From positions 992,001 through 1,056,000 of the forward strand of contig JADLZK010004649.1 in the NCBI GenBank assembly GCA_015847255.1: DNA of 64,000 nt, given 5' to 3'. Made by a program: the position numbers and the translations under genes. Positions within the stretch are counted from its first letter, which is position 1, and each line of letters opens with the position of its first letter. Below are positions 11,661 to 19,827 of this stretch, piece after piece. The notes under the pieces are model-generated. The model saw nothing but the letters and a program-made list of their open reading frames with translations, had not been told where the DNA came from and made no database searches. The stretch is from Hyparrhenia diplandra (Eukaryota > Streptophyta > Magnoliopsida > Poales > Poaceae).

Positions 11661-12504
11661 GGCGGCGCCCTGGCTGCCGCCATGGAGGCGATCGACGAGG
11701 CGACGACCCGCGACCTCCTCACCGAGCACTTGGGTATCACGTCAAACCTAGAGCTCGGGATCATCGCTAGAGCCATCGAGCCGAGGCGGCGGCGGACCGG
11801 GTGGAGCCTCTTCACGGGATCGTGAGGTACTTCCACCGCTACTATACCCCCGCGGCCAGGCTCTGCGGGACTTCCTCGTGGAGGGTGGGCCCCCGCATGG
11901 GCGCGCCGCAGTGGGCTTCCCCCTCCCAAACCGTCCGCGTGAAGACCCGGGCGTTCACGGCAAGCGTGGTTCTCCCTACGAGGAATGCCGAACGTCGGGC
12001 TTGAGGACGTTCTCCTCCTCCTCTTCGATAACAAGCGCAGCGTCTTCCTCAGCGTTGTCATCGATCGCCATCATCGCCGCCGCCGTCGGCGGCCCGGCAA
12101 AGAACTTTGCTCTCGGCCGTCTGCGCGACTCGTTGCCTCCACGTTGCTCCGACATGTGTTTTGCGAGGCACATCCATGCGAAGGTACATGTGCCGATGAC
12201 ATACACATTCGGGCCCCTCGGCTATGCGCTAGGACGATCGAGCTCTTCCGGCATCCCGGCGCCTCCGTCATGCGGCGGCGCATGGATGGATCGTCCCTTC
12301 GTGCGACCCTTGAGCTATAAGTTCGGCATCTACCGGTAGCCTACGCCCGACTTCTCGCCGCCGACAACGATGCCAACATACGCAGCGGCGACAGCGACAA
12401 GTCGAGCCCCCTCATCCTCGCCTAAGGACCCGGCACGCCTTCGCGCCTACCTAGTGTGTTGGGCGCCGCGTGGACGCGCCGCCGCCCGTCAAACGGTTGG
12501 GAAA
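11661..12504 (+). other. Internal 3' part of the 5549-13083 element
   Basis: GC-rich DNA lies between the nested insertion and the right LTR. It begins with the frame AAAMEAIDEATTRDLLTEHL and passes through several frame breaks. No retroviral enzyme domain is recognised. The purine stretch GGTTGGGAAA just before 12505 is a weak polypurine tract. It may be the C-terminal part of the Gag-like protein. Confidence 0.5.
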
Positions 12505-13083
12505 TGTCATGTGCCGGAATTAGCCCAGCTATGGGGCCGGGCTAGGAGGGCCCAAACCGGCCACGGGCCGGCCCACAAAAGGGCGGGCGCGCAAGACGCG
12601 GCGGGGGCGACGCCCCCTACGCCGCGGCGGCCTCCACCTTCCTCGTCTCGGCTACGCCGTCATCAAGATAGGATTATCTTAGAACTTTTGGTGTGTAAAG
12701 GGGATATTCCAATCATATAAGGAAGACCCTTAATAGAAAATAAATAAATATTTCTTGTAAAAGATATTCCCATTATATAAGAAAAACCTTATAGAGATTG
12801 CTTAGGTTACAAGTCCCACTAGCCGGGCTATATAAACAAGAGCATGTAATCTCTTTGGGGAACAAGCAATAAAGAAATAGTTAGGCCTCTCTCTCTCCCC
12901 CAACCAACCGCCCGCCACCTCCCTCTCACCGCCGCTTTCCGCCGCCCGCCCTTTCTTTTGCCGCCACGCCGCCCTCGCCGCCCCGATTTGCCCGATCGAC
13001 CAGCGCCACCGCCTTCACCACCGTCGTCTCCTTGAAGCTTGCGGTGGCGTGGTCACCTTGCCCAATCTAACCGGTTTGTGACA
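12505..13083 (+). repeat. Right LTR of the 5549-13083 element
   Basis: It starts TGTCATGTGCCGG and ends GGTTTGTGACA, followed by the target duplication catca. The TATA motif (CTATATAAACAAG) is near 12829. It matches 5549-6027 apart from a GC-rich stretch in its first part and in the leader. Confidence 0.9.
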
Positions 13084-13088
13084 CATCA

Positions 13089-13816
13089 ACTATTTCAATT
13101 GGTCCAATTTACAGCCCAACAAGATTTGCCTTTCTGTTTCTCCATGTACAGTAGAAATTGAATTTATATCTCAAATTTGTGAGTTGATAAGAGGCCATCA
13201 TCATTTATGTTTGAAAATAAATTGTTTTTCTTCATTATTCATGATTTTTATTCATATTGTTTAGTTGTTATTTAATGTCATAATGTGCGAAACTACTGAT
13301 GAAACTTTTATGATGCATCTTTGTAATATAAACAATGATGGTCTATATCACCTTGAAATTAAAACTTAGCTTGTACATGGAGAAGCAATCAAACAAAATA
13401 TTGTTATGGCGTAATAAATTGGACCTACGTACTAAGATAGTTTGAGTAAAGTGAACCAAACGTAAGTTCAGGAGCTTCTTCGGATATTGTCTAAACTTGA
13501 GAGGAGTAATTTGAACTTTTAAAAAACTTCTTAACCACGCAAGAGCATATATTGGTAAACTGATGTAATTTATACTATTCTTGATCTTGCAATATTATTA
13601 GAGAAAAGATTGTGATTTCTTTAATGCTGTCAGTTGTGGACGAGAAGAATTTGAGCGTGTTTCGCTTGTCTTGGCTTATATTGTTCTAGCTTATTCTCTC
13701 ACGAGAATACTATTAAATCCCCCAAATCACCCATCAGTCAAAATTAGCCGAACAACATATATTAGTAATAATTAATGCTATAGCAGATGGAAATGGTCAT
13801 GTGGACCAGACAGTAC
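13089..13816 (-). other. NLR-1 intron, distal part
   Basis: AT-rich DNA without a gene lies between the retrotransposon and the exon-1 donor. It is read as the 5' portion of the NLR-1 intron. Confidence 0.5.
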
Positions 13817-14764
13817 CTTAATGCCAACCAGTTCATATGACCAGTCCCGAAGCTCATGCGCAGACAAATACAAAGATCGGAGTGCACAAAACCCATTCAC
13901 CAACCAGCCGCAGATCATCTGCACCAGGGATTTCCAGGTTGCATCAAACGTCGGTGCCTCAGCTGATCTTTGTTGATTGTCACCCCTGAATTCAGTGGCG
14001 GAGCCAGCAGAATTCGGGAGGGCATTAGGCATCGGTGGACTTGAGGTTGAGGGTGCATTAGGCGTTGTTGATGACGTAGCTCTTCCTTGTTCAATGTCAT
14101 CCCTTGCAGCTGCCACTGGTAGTTGCCCAGCTTCTCCCTCTTCCTGATGGATATACAGGTGAAGGCTATGTGCGCACTGCACGAGCTTAGCTCGAACTGG
14201 ATGGTTCCTGAACACCTGAATCAGGTACTGGGTGCACTGTTGTAGCTTAGCTAGAAGGTCCCAGAACTTCAGATCCAGATCCTTGGCATACTGCTGTAGC
14301 TTGGCTCCAAGGTCGCTAAGCTTCTGATTCTGGTTCTGGGCGCACTGCCAGAGCTTTTGCCCGAACGAGCTCCGCTTGCAGCAGGCGGTGCAATCGCCAA
14401 TAACCTGTAGCAGCCAGCTGCTTATAGAGGTACCACTGACGACTTTTTTCTCGATTTGGCGATATTTGACAAGATCCAGGACGTCGTCTGCATCATACAA
14501 GGCAGACTTGAGATACTTGGCCAGTTTACCGAGGTTCTGCAAATGAGATTCAGATCCCTTGCCCTCGTCTTCAGCTCCTCTCAGCATTTTCTGCTCTGTT
14601 ACATCTCCAAGTATCTGCTCCAGGCTTGGGATAATCTGAAGCTCCAGCTCACGGAGCTTTCTTGACAGATTAAAATCGAGGTATGCAAGGAGCTTGTTCA
14701 CAAGGAAGCTGATGATGGGTGACACCAGCCAGCCTATAACAGGCAACCACAACAAGCTGGCCAT
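13817..14764 (-). CDS. NLR-1 first exon: Rx-type coiled-coil domain
   Basis: An uninterrupted 316-codon exon starts at MASLLWLPVIGWLVSP and ends ...ELVGIK at an AAG/GTACTG donor (GT at 13816-13815). The N-terminal 110 residues look like the Rx_N coiled coil of plant NLRs, with YDADDVLDL at the EDVID-like position. Residues about 140-210 contain four in-frame repeats of 18-20 residues around KLQQCAQ.L..KF.DL. The last third is Ser/Thr/Pro-rich. Read past the donor, the frame soon stops, which supports splicing. The phase fits the acceptor at 4763, so this is probably exon 1 of NLR-1, separated by a 9-kb transposon-filled intron. It could alternatively yield a coiled-coil-only protein by intron retention. 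Confidence 0.75.
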
Positions 14765-14840
14765 GGCTGTGGCTTTTCGAGGAGGGGGGAGAAGCAGATG
14801 TAGGAAGGAGGAGGAGGAGGAGGAGGATGGATGGAAGGAG
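14765..14840 (-). repeat. GGA microsatellite in the NLR-1 leader
   Basis: A GGA run (about 14806-14828; TCC on the coding strand) lies about 40-65 bases upstream of the ATG at 14764, within the presumed 5' UTR. Confidence 0.7.
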
Positions 14841-15016
14841 TAGCTCTCGCAAATATGAATCTAAGCTTTTTGTGTAGCTCTCACAGGTATGGCACCCCCT
14901 GCTGCCTAAGACTGAAGGTTTTTCTACTAAAAAAGAAATTCTCCACATAAGACTTGAAGGCTCGACGCTACTGCTGGTTAATACTACGAGTAGCTAGTAA
15001 TAGTTCCACTAGTATT
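14841..15016 (-). promoter_or_regulatory. Presumed NLR-1 upstream region
   Basis: This lies immediately upstream of exon 1. No clear TATA box could be chosen by eye. It is assigned by position only. Confidence 0.25.
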
Positions 15017-15170
15017 TTTTTTTTTTTTTTTTTGCGAGACCCAATTAAAGACACCGACACTCACATACATGAGCAAATAAACACTTACCCCCTAGGAATG
15101 CACGCACAACCAACCGCTATGAGCAATTCCAAAGAACTAAGTTGGACCAACAAATCTACAGCTTAAAAAA
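15017..15170 (-). mobile_element. SINE-like poly(A) retroposon
   Basis: On the minus strand a body of about 130 bases containing GTGTTTATTTGCTCATG and GTGAGTGTCGGTGTC ends in GGGTCTCGC followed by a run of about 20 A. This is the layout of grass SINE or LINE 3' tails. Promoter boxes and flanking duplications were not confirmed. Confidence 0.45.
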
Positions 15171-15266
15171 CATAGCAAAAGTATGCTTTTATGAAAACCC
15201 TTTTCATGACAAAGCCTACATTTGTAATAGTTAAATATACATACTTATAACATTAGTTTCTAGTCC

Positions 15267-15343
15267 TCATGTTTGGTAATTTAGAGACTAAATGAGACTA
15301 AAAAATTAGTCCCTAGTTCCTAGTCCCATGGGAACCAAACATG
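15267..15343. mobile_element. Small hAT-like MITE
   Basis: CATGTTTGGTA at the left and ACCAAACATG at the right form terminal inverted repeats around a fold-back core with AGACTAAATGAGACT and TTAGTCCCTAGT. This is the pattern of common hAT-derived MITEs in grasses. Flanking 8-bp duplications were not clear. Confidence 0.55.
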
Positions 15344-17230
15344 CTCTTAATCTAGCTGATGTCATGAAACTTGACATGTCATAACTTATGCAAGGAAAGC
15401 TTGCGATCAACAATGTTATCTCGAAAATAGTATGATAGTCGCTCCGAAAGTGCATGTAAACCTGTTGTGCATGCATAGGAAATATCCATTACTACATGAG
15501 TTTTAGAGGCACCTTAATTTGTTTAAGAGAAATGGTTTGGTAAAATACCACCACTAGTACAATTGTTTTTGTAATCATAAACATCTTTGATATACAAAGT
15601 TATTTTTTTTTTAATTAAAAGGTCCCCCCCCCCCCTTCCTCTTTTATATATTTCCATTTCCATTTCAAATTGAAGTCATTTTTGACTTTTTTGGATACAT
15701 TCATTTTTCTTTACGCATCTAAGTATAAGAATATATCTAGATTACATAACAAAATGGATGAACCAAGAATATTAAACCGACTTACAATTTGAAACACAAG
15801 AAGTAGATTTTAAAAATAACAAAATATTAACATCAGCGTTTTAGGCGGTCCTGCCCAACGTAAATGCCTCAACACGCCTGCATAAGCTCAAAAACTTCGG
15901 ACAAATGCTAAAGCAAACCCCTATTAGTACATTGATGGATATTTGCAGAACCAGAGATCACAAAAGCTAATGTTATTACATTATTACTATTATTCAAAGG
16001 CACTTTCTTAATTAGTACTATTCTTTTTGTATCCCATTAATAATTTATTTACATAATAATAATTGTGGCTCAAAATGCTTATCTGAACGTAACAAATTAC
16101 AATTAATGGAGTAATATAAAATACAAAACAACTGCTCCCATTTGAATAATAGACCAATGAGGTGTGAAAGGGAGGAAGAGGTCCTTGCCAAGCTTGCAAG
16201 TCTCTACGTATATTAAAATTGTCAACATGCGTACGCCAGCAGTAGTGACATTCGTAGACTTGGACGACCCAACCACCCCAGGCATCAGCGAACATGTCAC
16301 TCCAAATAATGAGTAATAATCCTTGTACGAGAGACAAACATAAGCGCGTCATGATATATAGTTGTATAGTTTGACAGAGGCAAAAGACCGTGGTAGAAAA
16401 ATCCAACCAGGTGGGCCAACGGAGCTAGAGCGATTGCGCACCTGCCCTTGTTTGAATCTGTTTGGAAACAGCCCGTGATAATCGACGCGGTATCCGCCCC
16501 TCTTCGACGAAACAAGGACCACTTGGAATTGTTGATCTTTTGTTAAACTGAATATATATGTATGAGCAGCCCCCTGTCTGTGAAGCTCTGTCTCGCTCAA
16601 GCCTATATTTTATAAATGATGTCTTTTCGTACTCTGCAAGTTGATTGTCTTGTGGGGTGGTTGTTGTGCCAAACTCTTTCAAGCAACTTGATAATTTTCT
16701 ACACAGGGACTGCCACTGTGGGAGAGTCAGTATACTAATTGTCAACAATCTAGTGTGACTACACGCTTAATTTACACGATGTGAACTAATTATTTTAAAT
16801 GACGGAAGCAGCCCGCCTGCAGCTACCTGCCCCTGTCAAGCAACTTTTTTACTCATTCGATTGTTGGCAACACATGAGTACAGCCTTATACTCTGCCAGC
16901 ATTGTCGGTAGTCAGTAGTCACCAAAATGCAATGACAAGCTCAGGCGCACACGAATTGTGAGCTCTCTATGTTCGGGAAAAGATGTATGCCAGTCGCTAC
17001 TGCATATTGAGCTAAGTTTGTGCAAGTTGTTTGGAACGTCAGGTTGCCACCGTTTGTGCAAAAACTGTCTTTTCTGAGCAAAAAAAGCAGGACGGTTATA
17101 TATATGCTACTACAAATTAGACTGCATGTAGTTTTTTTTGCTTGGAACTTTCAATGTGTGTGTTAGTAGGCATCAAAAAACAAGGAGGCCAAGACTGACC
17201 GTCCCATTTCTCCTCAAACAAACTGAAGAA

Positions 17231-17265
<35 letters not shown>

Positions 17266-17340
17266 CAGAGGACAAATTACGGACAAAATCCGTGATAAAT
17301 ACGGACAAAATCCGTGATAGACGAGGTCAGGTCCTGCAGC
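15344..17340. other. No gene recognised
   Basis: AT-rich intergenic DNA with a C run (about 15626-15636) and a long A run (about 17230-17265). Short frames near 16.0-16.75 kb on the minus strand match no family I recognise. Just after the A run, at 17276-17320, the phrase ACGGACAAAATCCGTGAT occurs twice in tandem; each copy contains the inverted pair ACGGA/TCCGT. Confidence 0.5.
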
Positions 17341-17380
17341 GTGAACCTTGTATTGTGTGAGGACTGACCTGATTGGAAGC

Positions 17381-17790
17381 ACGCCTCTGCCGTCGGAGTT
17401 GATCGACGAGATCTCAGTGAGACCCGGCGGCGACCCTTTCGGCTTCGGCCCTTGGACACCATTGCATCGGGCACGCGCGCGGCTCGGTCCCTCTCCCACG
17501 GAGCCTCAGTCTCCCCGCACGACCGCCTCCGTCTGACACGCCGCCGACCGCGGCCGCCTCGACGGGTTGGCTGGCGGCTCCATGTTCGCCGACAGCCACC
17601 GGGGTGACTGGTGGAGCGCAGCTGGGCCAGGGGGCGTCGATGCGGCGGGCACACATGGAGCTGTGCTAAAGAGCTCATACGCGGACAGCCCACGGCCCAA
17701 AATTCTAATGGGCTAAGAACACCGGATCACGAATATCAGAGGCCCGTTGCTCAAAAAAAAAAAAAAAAAAACGAATATCAGAGGCCCGCA
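17381..17790. repeat. GC-rich island, paralogue of 541-936
   Basis: It matches 541-936 in order over a GC-rich block and then over the GGATCACGAAT...GAGGCCC segment. It carries a short poly(A) insertion (17747-17770) that the 541-936 copy lacks. No conserved protein is visible on either strand. Confidence 0.5.
17747..17770 (+). mobile_element. 24-bp poly(A) micro-retroposon with 18-bp duplication
   Basis: TTGCTC plus 18 A residues is bracketed by perfect copies of ACGAATATCAGAGGCCCG at 17729-17746 and 17771-17788. The paralogous site near 903-922 carries one copy and no insert, so the empty site is present in the same window. The pattern fits an extremely 5'-truncated LINE-mediated insertion. 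Confidence 0.75.
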
Positions 17791-18377
17791 CACGGATGGA
17801 TGCTCCAGAGTTTCATTTACTCTGCCAAAGTAAATGGCAACTCTGCTCCTAAAAAATGGATGCTGCAGATCGAGTTTCATTTCTGAAACAGTAGCACAAG
17901 GAAGACAATTATTTCATCCTTACATTCAGACTAGTAACTGCAAGTCAGACAATGAACTGAACAAACAAGCAAGGCATGATTACAGTAGTTATCAGGAACT
18001 CACATCAAACTCACTCTCAAGGATGACAAGTATACATGCTACCAGCCAGACATGTAAAACGAAACAACAACGTTGTTTAAATTCTAGTCTGGAATTAAGG
18101 ATACTTGCTTGTTTCCATTCATTTATTTATTCATAAAACACAGTAGTGAGCCCAGTGCAATATATCATTATCATACATGTAGCAGTACATCTTCATATAG
18201 GGAGGCGCACTCAAACCTTCAGAGCAGACTCAATTAACGCTGGGGACGTCTGACGATCCAAACTAATGCAAAGAAGCACATATGTTGTAGACAAAACGCA
18301 GTGTGTCTTCATCAAAATTTGGCACGGCAAATAGAAGATGGGACAACACGGCTCCATGAGTGCCTCAAGTCTTGGAA

Positions 18378-18439
18378 TTAGTCCTCTCTCTTGTGACAAA
18401 AAGCATATTTCCAAGATTTTGGCTCCAACAGTTTAGGCC
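18378..18439 (-). CDS. Alternative NLR terminal exon (extra copy)
   Basis: After a TTTTCAG acceptor this 62-base segment, in the phase of the NLR-main donor, reads GPKLLEPKSWKYAFCHKRED and then TAA. The same phase in the functional-looking terminal exon at 19775-19827 reads GPKLRDPKSWKYAIPWC. It is therefore an intact spare C-terminal exon 1.5 kb downstream of the main gene end. Whether it is ever spliced to NLR-main, or is left from a deleted neighbour, cannot be told from sequence. Confidence 0.5.
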
Positions 18440-19449
18440 CTGAAAATGGAAAGTGCACGTTACTAACTACTGCTGCATCCAAGAATAAAAAACAATAAAC
18501 GTATGAACCAAACCAACACTAAGGATTGGGTTACATCAGAGACAATAAGGAGAGTCTAGAAACCAGCAGAACTCCACCTACCTATTATATTTCCACCCAC
18601 CTATTATATTTTCTTTATTCTAAATTATAAGATGTTTTGGCCATTCTTGGTGCATTGATTGATTGATTGATTTTATTATGTATCTACACATAATTATACC
18701 TAAGTGCATAGTAAGAACTATATCTCTAGAAAAGACAATGTCTAATCTAATGGACATAAATAATAAATGCAGAAGGGATGGACCTGATTAAAATTTAGGT
18801 GGTCCGGATTTACAGCATATATAAAGTGTAGGCAGAGAAATTTAAGGAACTCAACAAACAAGCAAGACGGTTCCAATCCATTCAGACCGTGGAAACAGCC
18901 CAGCCGTTACTGTTCCACCGCACCCTCCACAGACATGATTACAGTAGTTATCAGGGACTCACATGAAACTAACTCTCAAGGATGACTACCAACCAGGCAT
19001 GTGAAACGAAACAGCAACGTTGTTTAAATTCTAGTCTCGAATAAAGGATACTTGCTTGTTTCAATTCATTTATTCATATACAATACACAGAAGGATGTCC
19101 AGTGCAACATATCATCATCATATATATATGCTCTGCACAGGGAAAATATGTAATAAACACGAGGGTAGTAGTACATCTTCATGTACGGAGACGCCCCAAA
19201 TTAAGGAGGCATCTTTTGGACCATCCAAACCTTTACTCCCACAAATAAGCATGTTGTTGACGAAGGCAGTCTGGCTTCCTTGATTGTAATGTAGGCCCAG
19301 AAAATGGGAAGTAGATTACTTATCACTAACGGCTCCATGAATGCCCCAAATCTGGTCACTGCTTCCATTCAACACAATTTGCTCTACAAAATTAATATTT
19401 GAGGATCCTATTTCAGTACTACTTTCAGTGACGCCGCATCAGCCGATCT

Positions 19450-19500
19450 CAACACCAAGGGATAGCATATTTCCAAGATTTTGGATCCCTCAGTTAACTG
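19450..19500 (-). pseudogene. Degenerate copy of the NLR terminal exon
   Basis: It matches the GGATCCAAAATCTTGG core of the terminal exon, but the first codons after the acceptor are lost. It lies in the upstream half of the 326-bp-offset duplication. Confidence 0.5.
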
Positions 19501-19592
19501 CTGATTCAAATTTACATGCTGTGGGTTTGCAGCGTAGAGCGCAAGCAAAGTCATTTGAAAACAGGATGGACAACGGGTGTTCAAAGGTTAGT

Positions 19593-19595
<3 letters not shown>

Positions 19596-19626
<31 letters not shown>

Positions 19627-19631
19627 GAAAC
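19596..19631 (-). mobile_element. 36-bp poly(A) micro-retroposon with 17-bp duplication
   Basis: A run of 29 T plus GCGAAAC is bracketed by perfect copies of GTTCAAAGGTTAGTTAT (19579-19595 and 19632-19648). On the minus strand it reads GTTTCGC followed by poly(A), like the extreme 3' end of a LINE or SINE. It separates the two halves of the duplicated 3' flank. Confidence 0.75.
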
Positions 19632-19774
19632 GTTCAAAGGTTAGTTATGACAACACGGCTCCATGAATACCTCAACTCTGGTCACTGCTTCCATTCACCA
19701 CAACTTGTGCTACAATATAAAGATTTCAGGATCCCATTTCAGCACTACTTCTGGTGACGCCGCATCAACTGATC

Positions 19775-19827
19775 TCAACACCAAGGGATAGCATACTTCC
19801 AAGATTTTGGATCCCTCAGTTTTGGCC
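19775..19827 (-). CDS. NLR-main exon 2 (C-terminal tail)
   Basis: A 53-base exon after the acceptor TTTCCAG. In phase with the donor at 19962 it completes a Gly codon and reads GPKLRDPKSWKYAIPWC then TGA at 19775-19777. A short spliced tail with PKLR.PKSWKYAI is characteristic of grass RGA-type NLRs, which supports both the splice site and the reading phase. Confidence 0.75.

Larger units (their letters stand above)
5549..13083 (+). mobile_element. Gag-only LTR retrotransposon in the NLR-1 intron
   Basis: Two related LTRs (5549-6027 and 12505-13083) begin TGTCATGTGCCG; the right one ends TGTGACA. The element is flanked by the perfect 5-bp duplication catca (5544-5548 and 13084-13088). After the left LTR comes GTGGTATCC, a damaged initiator tRNA-Met-type primer binding site. 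Internal DNA has a Gag-like region but no visible protease, RT, RNase H or integrase, so it is probably non-autonomous. A second insertion (7188-11660) interrupts it. LTR and primer-site style suggest Ty3/gypsy, but without pol the superfamily is inferred. Confidence 0.9.
17791..19774 (-). repeat. Partially duplicated 3' flank of NLR-main
   Basis: Segment 17970-18140 recurs at 18945-19080 (TTACAGTAGTTATCAGG, ACAACGTTGTTTAAATTC, GGATACTTGCTTGTTTC). Segment 19331-19590 recurs at about 19655-19965 with an offset near 326 bases. Each repeat set carries or adjoins a version of the NLR terminal exon. The array is probably the debris of unequal crossing over between tandem NLR 3' ends. Confidence 0.65.

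Noticed and set aside
18600..18760. Second Stowaway MITE
   Set aside because: It shares TTCTAAATTATAAGATGTTTTGG with the family, but both termini and the TA duplication are missing.
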